Source: an uncultured Clostridia bacterium
GTDB taxonomy: Bacteria; Bacillota; Clostridia; Oscillospirales; Ruminococcaceae
DNA: 20,442 nucleotides
Assembly: GCA_947588775.1 (NCBI GenBank)
Contig: CANPZQ010000022.1
Span: 1-20,442 of the forward strand
Reading direction: 5' to 3'
Shown one piece after another: positions 5,634 through 12,301 of this stretch (position 1 is the first letter of the stretch; every line of letters starts with the position of its first letter). The position numbers and the translations under genes are program-made. The notes under the pieces were generated by a model. The model worked only from the letters and a program-made list of their open reading frames with translations. It made no database searches and was not told the DNA's origin.

Positions 5634-6719
5634 ATGTCAGTAAAAGTTGCAATCAACGGCTTCGGAAGAATCGGACGTCTTGCATTTCGGCAGATGTTCA
5701 ACGCGGAGGGCTATGAGATAGTCGCCATCAACGACCTCACTAAGCCCGAGATGCTCGCTCACCTTCTTAAGTACGATACCGCTCAGGGCGGCTACTGCGG
5801 AAGAATCGGCGAGAATCTTCACACCGTTGACGTAAAGCCCGCCGAATATGCCGAGGACGGCAAGACCGTTACGGTTCCCGGCGCAATCATCGTTGACGGC
5901 AAGGAAATCACCATCTACGCCGAGCCCAAGGCCGAGAAGCTCCCCTGGGGCAAGCTCGGAGTCGACGTCGTTCTTGAATGCACCGGCTTCTACACCTCTA
6001 AGGCCAAGAGCCAGGCTCATATCGACGCCGGCGCAAAGAAAGTCGTTATCTCCGCTCCCGCGGGCAACGACCTGCCCACTATCGTTTACGGCGTAAACGA
6101 AAAGACCCTCACCAAGGACGACACCATCATCTCCGCCGCTTCCTGCACCACCAACTGCCTCGCCCCCATGGCTAAGGCTCTTAACGACTATGCTCCTATC
6201 CAGAGCGGCATCATGTGCACCATTCACGCCTACACCGGCGACCAGATGATCCTCGACGGCCCGCACCGCAAGGGCGACCTCAGACGCGCCCGCGCAGGTG
6301 CCGCGAACATCGTTCCGAACTCCACCGGCGCGGCCAAGGCCATCGGCCTCGTTATCCCAGAGCTGAACGGCAAGCTCATCGGCTCCGCTCAGAGAGTTCC
6401 CGTTCCGACCGGCTCCACCACCATCCTCACCGCCGTCGTCAAGGCCGACGAGCTCACCAAGGACGGCATCAACGCCGCCATGAAGGCCGCCTCCTCCGAG
6501 TCCTACGGCTACAACGAGGACCCCATCGTTTCCTCCGACGTTATCGGAATGCGCTACGGCTCCCTCTTCGACGCCACCCAGACTATGGTCGCGAAGATTG
6601 CCGACGGCCTCTACGAGGTCCAGGTCGTTTCGTGGTACGACAACGAGAACTCCTACACCTCCCAGATGGTCAAGACTATCAAGTACTTTGCGGAGCTTGA
6701 CAAGTCGCTGAAGGACTAA
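5634..6719 (+). CDS. gap: Type I glyceraldehyde-3-phosphate dehydrogenase (NAD)
   Basis: Cytosolic glycolytic enzyme that oxidises and phosphorylates glyceraldehyde 3-phosphate to 1,3-bisphosphoglycerate. The NAD loop is NGFGRIGR (8-15), with Asp34 in INDLT pointing to NAD preference. The catalytic Cys171 is in SCTTNCLAP, and His198 is in TIHAYTGDQ. The phosphate-binding region GAANIVPNSTGAAKA and the C-terminal SWYDNENSYTSQ are standard. At 361 residues it is about 25 longer than usual; the extra sequence is around residues 60-95, between the NAD-domain strands. The start has AGGAGG with an 8-base spacer. Codon use is strongly C-ending compared with its neighbours, as expected for a highly expressed gene. 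It is monocistronic, with its own promoter and terminator. Confidence 0.98.
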   Translation: MSVKVAINGFGRIGRLAFRQMFNAEGYEIVAINDLTKPEMLAHLLKYDTAQGGYCGRIGENLHTVDVKPAEYAEDGKTVTVPGAIIVDGKEITIYAEPKAEKLPWGKLGVDVVLECTGFYTSKAKSQAHIDAGAKKVVISAPAGNDLPTIVYGVNEKTLTKDDTIISAASCTTNCLAPMAKALNDYAPIQSGIMCTIHAYTGDQMILDGPHRKGDLRRARAGAANIVPNSTGAAKAIGLVIPELNGKLIGSAQRVPVPTGSTTILTAVVKADELTKDGINAAMKAASSESYGYNEDPIVSSDVIGMRYGSLFDATQTMVAKIADGLYEVQVVSWYDNENSYTSQMVKTIKYFAELDKSLKD

Positions 6720-6756
6720 GATTGGGAAAATGGTTGGGTAAAAGTGATATGTAAGG

Positions 6757-6791
6757 AAACCCGCCGCGGGTGACTGCGGCGGGTTTTCTTT
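6757..6791 (+). terminator. Rho-independent terminator of the gap gene
   Basis: AAACCCGCCGC (6757-6767) pairs with GCGGCGGGTTT (6776-6786) over 11 bp around an 8-base loop, and TTTTCTTT follows. It begins 37 bases after the stop codon. Nothing else was recognised between here and 6872. Confidence 0.9.
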
Positions 6792-6872
6792 ATATTTATA
6801 TTTTTTGATTCATCGGTGCGACTATTTCAATTAACCTATTGTAAATATACGTTATTTGTCATTAGCTGCTAT

Positions 6873-7256
6873 TTATAGGTGCTTTTGAGCAGCTGCACCC
6901 GCAAGCCCCATAACAACAGTAAAAACGAGCAAAGCGGCGTTCCCGTAGGCGAGAATCGCCCCGGTGCATGCAAGAAAAACTCCTAAACATACCGGATTGC
7001 GGACATGGGCATAAATAACGGTTTGGGGCGATTTCTCATTACTATGTTGTAATTTGAAAAGTGCGAAAAATGTCATCACCACGCCGATGATTATCAGTAA
7101 AACGCCGACGGCTGCCGACGGAATTTTCAGCGTTCCAAGGCCGATTTTTGGAAATTTTCCAAGCTCAGAAAGCAGGATTCCGCCCGCCGTCAGCGCGGCC
7201 ATGAATGCTGCCAAAACAGGTGTTGAACCGAGATTTTTAGAGTTTTTCATAGGCAT
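6873..7256 (-). CDS. Shortened ICMT/NnrU-like membrane protein
   Basis: A 127-residue integral membrane protein with about four hydrophobic segments (near residues 12-32, 47-67, 88-105 and 106-123). The motif AHVRNPVCLG (83-92) matches the conserved R-N/H-P-x-x-x-G turn of isoprenylcysteine carboxyl methyltransferase-like proteins. The C-terminal part that normally completes the S-adenosylmethionine site (a Glu-rich stretch and a Tyr-containing tail) is absent; the protein stops after AAAQKHL and no continuation was found downstream. It may therefore be a truncated or inactive member. GGAGG lies before the start at 7256; a second Met two codons later is also possible. A 16-bp perfect palindrome sits just upstream. 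Confidence 0.68.
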   Translation of the reverse strand: MPMKNSKNLGSTPVLAAFMAALTAGGILLSELGKFPKIGLGTLKIPSAAVGVLLIIIGVVMTFFALFKLQHSNEKSPQTVIYAHVRNPVCLGVFLACTGAILAYGNAALLVFTVVMGLAGAAAQKHL

Positions 7257-7268
7257 GCTACCTCCAAA

Positions 7269-7284
7269 GTTAGCAATTGCTAAC
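7269..7284. promoter_or_regulatory. Operator-like palindrome, site 1 (GTTAG-N6-CTAAC)
   Basis: GTTAGCAATTGCTAAC is a perfect 16-bp palindrome. It lies 12 bases upstream of the membrane protein start codon and 8 bases downstream of a minus-strand TATAAT (7298-7293), a standard repressor position. Two more sites with the same GTTAG...CTAAC ends occur upstream of the HMA gene. The core resembles DtxR/IdeR-family metal-repressor boxes in its TTAG...CTAA ends; that link is inferred. Confidence 0.75.
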
Positions 7285-7321
7285 CGATGTTTATTATAAT
7301 ATACATTCCAAGCAGATTTCG

Positions 7322-7567
7322 CTATCTGCGAAACAGGCCCTTTTTCTCATAGAGCTCGTATTTTACGTCAAGCACTTGGTACCCGGTCGCATCGATTGCC
7401 TTGCGAAGGGCGACCTCGTTGAAGCTTTCGGCGATGACAACGGCTTCGCCCCTTGAATGCGAAGCAGTGACCTTTTTGACCGAACCCGCCCGCCGGATTG
7501 CGTCGCATACATGCGCTTCGCACATTCCGCACATCATTCCGTCAATTTTAATAGTTATTTTATACAT
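7322..7567 (-). CDS. Small HMA-domain metal-binding protein (copper chaperone-like)
   Basis: An 81-residue protein made almost wholly of one heavy-metal-associated domain. The metal loop is GMMCGMCEAHV, giving the M-x-C-x-x-C pair Cys13 and Cys16; the fold then follows with a helix and ends near ATGYQVLDV. It is probably a cytosolic Cu(I) or other soft-metal carrier in the CopZ style. No P-type ATPase partner is in the window. The C-terminal tail ELYEKKGLFRR is basic. The start at 7567 has AGGAGG six bases upstream. The membrane protein gene follows after 65 bases, and the shared palindromic sites suggest joint metal-dependent control. Confidence 0.88.
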   Translation of the reverse strand: MYKITIKIDGMMCGMCEAHVCDAIRRAGSVKKVTASHSRGEAVVIAESFNEVALRKAIDATGYQVLDVKYELYEKKGLFRR

Positions 7568-7656
7568 AAATAGCCTCCTATATAGTCTAAAATATATTAA
7601 AGCTGATTCGTTTATATATCATAGCAGATAAAGAACATAAAGTTTATGTTGTGCAA

Positions 7657-7672
7657 GTTAGCTTGCACTAAC
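7657..7672. promoter_or_regulatory. Operator-like palindrome, site 2 (GTTAG-N6-CTAAC)
   Basis: GTTAGCTTGCACTAAC keeps the GTTAG/CTAAC ends with a non-palindromic centre. It overlaps a second inverted repeat, GTGCAAG with CTTGCAC (7651-7668). It is about 85 bases upstream of the HMA start codon, and 33 bases upstream of an extended -10-like TGCTATGAT (7626-7618) on the minus strand. Confidence 0.6.
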
Positions 7673-7700
7673 TCATGCTCAAATAATAAAATAAATCATG

Positions 7701-7716
7701 GTTAGCAGCGGCTAAC
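7701..7716. promoter_or_regulatory. Operator-like palindrome, site 3 (GTTAG-N6-CTAAC)
   Basis: GTTAGCAGCGGCTAAC, extended to 18 bp by a flanking G and C (7700-7717), shares GTTAGC-N4-GCTAAC with site 1. Its start is 44 bases from that of site 2, about four helical turns, so both could be bound on one face of the DNA. It lies in the 5' leader expected from the promoter at 7781-7809. Confidence 0.65.
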
Positions 7717-7780
7717 CTACAACCTTTAATAAACCCGCTTTGTAGCAGGGATTTAGTCCATTAAAACGAATTACAACTGT

Positions 7781-7809
7781 ATTATAGCACAGCCAAAGCA
7801 ATTTGTCAA
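7781..7809 (-). promoter_or_regulatory. Consensus promoter with extended -10, upstream of the HMA gene
   Basis: On the minus strand TTGACA (7809-7804) and TATAAT (7786-7781) are exactly 17 bases apart, with TGC before the -10 box. No open frame of note lies between it and the HMA start at 7567, so transcription from here would give a leader of about 205 bases carrying palindromic sites 2 and 3. The gene-free stretch 7568-7896 holds this promoter and those sites; beyond them nothing else was recognised. Confidence 0.82.
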
Positions 7810-7896
7810 GAGAAAATTTGGCGTTTAACAGCGTTTTGACGAAGCATTTAAAAGGGAGCAGGCCGCACTGTTTTCAAAACTGAATTATCAGCTACG

Positions 7897-8539
7897 CTAA
7901 TCTTCGCCACACACGCACATCAGGCTGCAGAGCGCGTTGTACGAAAACGGGTATGCGTTTTGGCCGCGAAATTCGGCCTCGGCGCCGTCGGAAAACTTCA
8001 GCGAGAGCCGCCATTGCTCGCCGTCGAGCACCGTCGGGCAGGAATATTCGCAATCCCAATCGCCGATGTGGAGCGCGCGAAGTGAGGCGATAAACTCGCT
8101 TTTTTCGTACTCATAGCTTTGTTTTTGCTCGTTGTCGGGTTGCAGAAAAGGCTTGCGCGTAACGGCGACGCGGTTTCCGGAAACAGTTGCTGTAAAGGTT
8201 TTCGTCCCCTCGAAAAAAGCTTTCAATTGTCAGATTGATGTCGGTTAAACTATCAAGCTTACTATCAAATTCGATAGCTTTATTCTCATCGTCGGTTGGC
8301 GAGAATTTGCCTCCGGCGGCGATAAACGCAGTTTTTGCAACGTCAAAATAATCCAACGCCATCGCGAGCCGCACGTCATTCGACGGCATAATTTGCGGCT
8401 CCGAATAGTTGTCGGGCGAGCGCAGCGCGGCCTTCAGCTCCGCGATTTCGCGGCGAAGCCCGTCAATCTGCGCCGAAATTTCCTCCGTAGACCATCCCTT
8501 CAGGTTTTCCTCATAAAAGCTCTCCGACGACATCATCAT
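7897..8539 (-). pseudogene. Uncharacterised gene split by a one-base frameshift
   Basis: Two overlapping leftward frames form one protein if a single base is removed from the run of six T (minus strand; 8213-8218). The first part starts at 8539 (MMMSSESFYEENLKGW) after AAAGGAG and contains a coiled-coil-like helix (ISAQIDGLRREIAELKAAL). The corrected joint would read IESFFEGTKTFTATVSG. The second part carries a strand-rich domain with LHIGDWDCEYSCP, LDGEQWRLSLKF and RGQNAYPFSYNAL, resembling small uncharacterised domains of Clostridia that end in a Gly-x-Asn-x-Tyr-Pro motif. Corrected length is about 213 residues. As written, translation would run out of frame to 8111. It could be a pseudogene, a homopolymer sequencing error or a phase-variable gene. 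Function unknown. Confidence 0.72.
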
Positions 8540-8623
8540 AAAACTCAGCTCCTTTATTATTTTATGAGTAGATTTTGGCATGACTTGTGTCCAAAAATAC
8601 GGACTTAAAAGTATTTTTTAATA

Positions 8624-8639
8624 ATAATCGGCCGATAAT
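8624..8639. promoter_or_regulatory. Palindrome in the divergent region upstream of the Lrp gene
   Basis: ATAATCGGCCGATAAT is symmetric at seven of eight paired positions around CGGCCG. It ends 14 bases before the -35 box of the Lrp/AsnC gene, a place where Lrp-type proteins often bind their own promoter. The link is inferred. Confidence 0.45.
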
Positions 8640-8653
8640 ATCCCGCCTATGCC

Positions 8654-8682
8654 TTGACTATCCCCCCGTTTAGTGCTATACT
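8654..8682 (+). promoter_or_regulatory. Promoter of the Lrp-aminotransferase-ispE cluster
   Basis: TTGACT (8654-8659) and TATACT (8677-8682) are 17 bases apart, with TGC directly before the -10 box. The first gene starts at 8712 after GGAGGAG. Confidence 0.85.
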
Positions 8683-8711
8683 AATTAAAAAATTCCGGAG
8701 GAGAGATTGTT

Positions 8712-9185
8712 ATGGACAGACTTCTCAAGCTGCTGAAAACAAACGCGCGGCTTTCAAACGCGGAGCTGGCGGTTATGCTCGGGAGGAGCGAGGAGGATAT
8801 TGCGGCCGAAATCAAACGGCTCGAGGATACCGGCGTTATCAAAGGGTATTCCACCGTTTTCGACGAGGAAATCGTCGCGAAGGACTACGTTATGGCCGTT
8901 ATCGAGCTCAAGGTAACGCCGAAGGCGCAGGTCGGCTATGACGAAATCGCGCGGCATATCGCTTCATACCCCGAGGTGGAGAGCGTTTACCTCGTTTCGG
9001 GGGGATACGACCTCTCGGTGACGCTTCGCTGCCGCACTTTAAAGGAGGTTTCCGACTACGTCGCGCAGCGGCTCGCGACCATCGACGGGGTCGTTTCGAC
9101 GACTACGCACTTCTTCCTGCAAAAATATAAGGAGAGCGGAATCATGCTCATCGCGGAAGACGCGGACGAGCGGACGATGCAGTAA
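8712..9185 (+). CDS. Lrp/AsnC family transcriptional regulator
   Basis: A 157-residue one-component regulator. The N-terminal helix-turn-helix spans about residues 3-48 (LLKLLKTNARLSNAELAVML, then RSEEDIAAEIKRLEDTGVI), followed by the linker KGYSTVFD and a C-terminal RAM ligand/oligomerisation domain (about 60-140) with VYLVSGGYDLSVTLR. The start at 8712 has GGAGGAG upstream. Only four bases separate it from the aminotransferase gene, so the two are very likely co-translated; such pairs usually regulate amino-acid use. It likely senses an amino acid linked to the aminotransferase and regulates this promoter (inferred). Confidence 0.93.
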   Translation: MDRLLKLLKTNARLSNAELAVMLGRSEEDIAAEIKRLEDTGVIKGYSTVFDEEIVAKDYVMAVIELKVTPKAQVGYDEIARHIASYPEVESVYLVSGGYDLSVTLRCRTLKEVSDYVAQRLATIDGVVSTTTHFFLQKYKESGIMLIAEDADERTMQ

Positions 9186-9189
9186 AAAA

Positions 9190-10365
9190 ATGGACTATTC
9201 TAAGCTTTTGAACCAAACGGCGGTCGCCATCAGGCCGTCGGGGATAAGAAAATATTTCGACATTGCCGAAAAAATGGGGAACGTCATTTCTCTCGGCGTG
9301 GGCGAGCCCGATTTTCACACCCCGTGGGTGATACGCCGCGAGGCGATTCGCGCCCTTGAACGCGGCAAGACTTTTTATACCGCAAACCCGGGGCTTCTTC
9401 CCTTAAGAAGGGAAATTTCCGCCTATACAGCCTCGAAAACCGGCGTTACATACGACCCAAACGGCGAAATTATCGTAACGGTCGGCGGCTCCGAGGCGAT
9501 TGATTTGACCGTTAGGACCCTCGTTTCACCCGGCGACGAGGTTATTATCCCCGAGCCGTCCTTTGTCTGCTATAAGCCGATTGTCGAGCTTACCGGCGGC
9601 GTTCCGGTTATCATCGAAACCCGCGAGGAGGACGGCTTTAAGCTTCGCGCGGAAGCTTTGAAAGAAAAAATCACAGATAAAACCAAGCTTCTTATACTCC
9701 CCTACCCCAACAACCCGACCGGCGCGATTATGACGCGCGAGGATTTGGAGCCGATTGCAAAACTCCTTGAAGGCACCGATATAATTATTTTAACAGACGA
9801 AATATATTCGGAGCTTAGCTACGGGGTGAAGCACTTTTCCATCGTTTCCCTGCCGGTAATGAGGGAACGCACCGTCTATGTAAACGGCTTCTCGAAGGCC
9901 TTCGCAATGACGGGCTGGCGGCTCGGATATATGTGTGGGCCTCGTGAAATTCTTACGCATTCGCTGAAAATCCACCAGTTCGGGATTATGAGCTCGCCTA
10001 CCGTAAGCCAGTACGCCGCGATTGAGGCTCTTAAAAGCTGCGAGGAGGACGTTGCGAACATGACCTCTGAATACGACATGAGGCGGCGTTACCTCGTCGA
10101 CGCGTTCAACAAAATCGGGCTGCGGTGCTTCATGCCCGAGGGAGCGTTCTACGTTTTCCCATGCATCAAATCAACCGGGCTGACGAGCGACGAGTTCTGC
10201 GAGAGGCTTCTTTACTCGAAACGCGTGGCGGTGATTCCCGGAAACGCCTTCGGCGAATGCGGCGAGGGCTATATCCGCGTGTCCTACGCCTATTCGAGAA
10301 AACACCTCCAAACGGCGGTGGAGAAAATCGCGGAGTTTTTGGAGGAGCTGAAAAATGCCGACTAA
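9190..10365 (+). CDS. PLP-dependent class I aminotransferase
   Basis: A 391-residue cytosolic aminotransferase of fold type I, subgroup I-gamma-like. The PLP lysine is Lys236 in NGFSKAFAMTGWRLGY; other cofactor contacts are Tyr63 region (TFYTANPG), Asn174 in PYPNNPTGA, Asp203 and Tyr206 in LTDEIYSEL, and Arg244. The carboxylate-binding arginine is in EGYIRVSYA near the C-terminus. Length is normal. Relatives use aromatic amino acids, alanine or aspartate, so the substrate is not fixed. It starts four bases after the Lrp stop without a clear ribosome binding site of its own, pointing to translational coupling. It overlaps ispE by 11 bases. Confidence 0.93.
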   Translation: MDYSKLLNQTAVAIRPSGIRKYFDIAEKMGNVISLGVGEPDFHTPWVIRREAIRALERGKTFYTANPGLLPLRREISAYTASKTGVTYDPNGEIIVTVGGSEAIDLTVRTLVSPGDEVIIPEPSFVCYKPIVELTGGVPVIIETREEDGFKLRAEALKEKITDKTKLLILPYPNNPTGAIMTREDLEPIAKLLEGTDIIILTDEIYSELSYGVKHFSIVSLPVMRERTVYVNGFSKAFAMTGWRLGYMCGPREILTHSLKIHQFGIMSSPTVSQYAAIEALKSCEEDVANMTSEYDMRRRYLVDAFNKIGLRCFMPEGAFYVFPCIKSTGLTSDEFCERLLYSKRVAVIPGNAFGECGEGYIRVSYAYSRKHLQTAVEKIAEFLEELKNAD

Positions 10366-11185
10366 AAACGCATACGCAAAGATAAATCTCACCCTCGACG
10401 TGGTCGGAAAACGCGCCGACGGCTATCATCTCCTCGAAAGCGTTATGCAGTCGCTTTCGCTCTGCGACAGAGTTTCGGCCGAAAAAAGCGATGAAATTGA
10501 AATTTTTTGCGACGTTCCGGGCGTGCCGCTCGACGAAAAAAACAGCTGCCATAAGGCGGCGCGGCTTTTCTTTGAAAAAACCGGCATTGCGGGCGGCGCG
10601 AGGATTTCGATTGAGAAAAAAATCCCCTCCGAAGCCGGCCTCGGGGGAGGCTCGGCCGACGCGGCGGCGACGCTTCATCTTTTAAATGAAATTTACGACG
10701 CTCGTCTGAGCTATGAGGAGCTGGAAAAAATTGCCGCATCGGTCGGCGCGGACGTTCCGTTCATGATTCAGGGCGGCGCGGCGGTCTGCGAGGGAATCGG
10801 CGAAAAAATGACGCGGCTTGGCGGGCTTGAGCGGCGGCATGTTCTTTTGGTGAAGCCGGATTTCGGGGTTTCAACGCCGGAGGCCTACCGGCTTTTTGAC
10901 GAAAAGAAAATCGGCTCAAAGCACGGCACCCAAAGCTTTCTTGAGGCGCATGAGCGCGGGGAAAACCCGTATTTAAGGCTTTCAAACGACCTTGAAAGCG
11001 CGCTTGAAAACATGAAAATCGCGAAAATCCGCTCCGAGCTTTATGAGGCGGGCGCGGAGGCAGCGCAGATGACCGGGAGCGGCTCCTGCGTTTTCGGGCT
11101 TTTTGAAACATCGGAGGCCGCGGAACGGGCGAAGCGGCTTATGGGCGGGAAATACCCGTTTTGCGAGATATGCGCGACTATCTGA
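10355..11185 (+). CDS. ispE: 4-diphosphocytidyl-2-C-methyl-D-erythritol kinase
   Basis: GHMP-family kinase of the methylerythritol phosphate route to isoprenoids; it phosphorylates the 2-hydroxyl of CDP-ME with ATP. The substrate lysine is Lys9 in AYAKINL, followed by GKRADGYHLLESVMQ. The ATP loop is PSEAGLGGGSADAAA (91-105), and the catalytic Asp133 is in GADVPF. The third GHMP motif is MTGSGSCVFGLF near the C-terminus. Its 276 residues are close to the family norm. GGAGGAG lies seven bases before the ATG. It overlaps both neighbours, the aminotransferase by 11 bases and the radical SAM gene by 16. Placement in an Lrp/aminotransferase cluster is not its best-known context. Confidence 0.96.
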   Translation: MPTKNAYAKINLTLDVVGKRADGYHLLESVMQSLSLCDRVSAEKSDEIEIFCDVPGVPLDEKNSCHKAARLFFEKTGIAGGARISIEKKIPSEAGLGGGSADAAATLHLLNEIYDARLSYEELEKIAASVGADVPFMIQGGAAVCEGIGEKMTRLGGLERRHVLLVKPDFGVSTPEAYRLFDEKKIGSKHGTQSFLEAHERGENPYLRLSNDLESALENMKIAKIRSELYEAGAEAAQMTGSGSCVFGLFETSEAAERAKRLMGGKYPFCEICATI

Positions 11186-12063
11186 GCTGCGAGCTTTGCC
11201 CGCGCCGCTGCCGCGTTGACAGAACGGCGAAAACCGGCTTCTGCCGCCAGAGCGACAGGCCGAGAATCGCCCGCGCCGCCCTTCACATGTGGGAGGAGCC
11301 CTGCATAAGCGGCACGCGCGGCTCGGGAACCGTTTTTTTCAGCGGCTGCACGCTGAGATGCGTTTTTTGCCAGAATTTTGAAATTTCGCAGGAAAACCTC
11401 GGGTACTATGTCACCGAAAGCGAGCTCGCCGACATCTTCCTTGACCTTCAGGAGCAGGGTGCACACAACATCAACCTCGTATCCCCAACCCCGTTCCTGC
11501 CGTCGGTCGCGAACGCCCTCGACATGGTTAAGGGGCGGCTGAAAATCCCGGTTGTATGCAACTGCGGGGGGTATGAGCGCGTCGAAACGGTTAAGGCTTT
11601 TAAGGATTATATCGACGTATGGCTGCCGGATTTGAAATATTTTTCGGATGACGCCGCGAAAAAATATTCCGGCGCGCAGGACTATTTTGAAACCGCAATT
11701 GCGGCTATCCGGCAGATGGCAAACCAGGCGGGAAAGCCGGTTTTCGGCGCGGACGGAACTCTTAAAAGCGGCGTTTTGGTGCGGCATCTCGTGCTCCCGA
11801 ACATGCGGCGCGATTCGGAAAGGGTTATTTCGGAGCTTCGCGGGAGGTTTGAGCCGAACGAGATTCTGCTCAGCGTTATGAGCCAGTACACGCCGATGAA
11901 CAGGGCGGCGGAATTTAAGGAGCTTAACCGCCGGGTTTCGACTTTTGAATACAATTTTGTGCTCGGATTGGCCCAAGAGGCGGGGTTCGACGGTTTCTCG
12001 CAGGAACGCGCCGCCGCTGTGGAGGGCTTTGTGCCGAGATTTGAGGGCGAAAAAATCCCCTGA
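11170..12063 (+). CDS. Radical SAM protein, PflX / pyruvate formate-lyase activase-like
   Basis: A radical S-adenosylmethionine enzyme of the COG1313 (PflX) type. The [4Fe-4S]-binding CTLRCVFC gives Cys60, Cys64 and Cys67 (counting from 11170). An N-terminal cysteine set, Cys7, Cys10, Cys14 and Cys25 (SCELCPRRC and GFC), may hold a second metal site. The SAM-side GG-type region is NCGGYERVE, and the C-terminal half VLLRHLVLP-like (VLVRHLVLP) is family-typical. The function of PflX proteins is not established. The start is uncertain: ATG 11170 gives a natural N-terminus, while TTG 11161 would add three residues; neither has a clear ribosome site, and coupling to ispE is likely. The stop is embedded in a terminator stem. 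Confidence 0.88.
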   Translation: MRDYLSCELCPRRCRVDRTAKTGFCRQSDRPRIARAALHMWEEPCISGTRGSGTVFFSGCTLRCVFCQNFEISQENLGYYVTESELADIFLDLQEQGAHNINLVSPTPFLPSVANALDMVKGRLKIPVVCNCGGYERVETVKAFKDYIDVWLPDLKYFSDDAAKKYSGAQDYFETAIAAIRQMANQAGKPVFGADGTLKSGVLVRHLVLPNMRRDSERVISELRGRFEPNEILLSVMSQYTPMNRAAEFKELNRRVSTFEYNFVLGLAQEAGFDGFSQERAAAVEGFVPRFEGEKIP

Positions 12064-12092
12064 CGAGGTCGGTCAGGGGAATTTATGATTTT
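12050..12092. terminator. Bidirectional terminator between convergent clusters
   Basis: CCCCTGAC (12057-12064) pairs with GTCAGGGG (12072-12079) around a 7-base loop. Rightward, AATTTATGATTTTTT follows; leftward, the stem is followed by A and then six T. It therefore serves both the ispE/radical SAM transcript and the leftward carAB transcript. The left arm overlaps the radical SAM stop codon. Confidence 0.85.
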
Positions 12093-12096
12093 TTCT

Positions 12097-12300
12097 CTAT
12101 TTTCCTTTAACCGGCTTTACAACCGCCGCTACGGTGGCGAGAGCGGTCAAGACTAACCCCGCCGCCATCCAAGCTTCCCAAACAACGCGCATAAACGCGG
12201 GGCCTGTGACGGTCGGCGCGCTGAGCGCGGCCGCAAATGCCGCGGCTCCGACGGCAAGCATAATCAGGCCGGCCGAAAGCAGTATGAGCGGTTTTTTCAT
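12097..12300 (-). CDS. Small two-helix membrane protein
   Basis: A 67-residue hydrophobic protein with two predicted membrane segments: about residues 4-27 (starting LILLSAGLIMLAVGAAAF) and about 46-62 (GLVLTALATVAAVV), with a short loop containing Trp and a basic tail KPVKGK. No family was recognised. The ATG at 12300 lies directly after the stop of the carB-dapF fusion, so it is probably translated by coupling; a weak GAG is the only ribosome-site-like signal. An in-frame TTG at 12324 would overlap the fusion and is less likely. The bidirectional terminator follows, so it is the last gene of the carA-carB-dapF transcript. Confidence 0.62.
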   Translation of the reverse strand: MKKPLILLSAGLIMLAVGAAAFAAALSAPTVTGPAFMRVVWEAWMAAGLVLTALATVAAVVKPVKGK

Positions 12301-12301
12301 T

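Noticed and set aside
5637..6266. 209-residue leftward frame inside the gap gene
   Set aside because: It is the mirror of a highly biased gap coding sequence, with low-complexity Gly/Val/Asp composition and no promoter.
8213..8218. Programmed ribosomal frameshift in the split gene
   Set aside because: A +1 shift would be needed and no known +1 stimulatory feature, such as a stop codon at the shift site, is present; a homopolymer length change explains it more simply.
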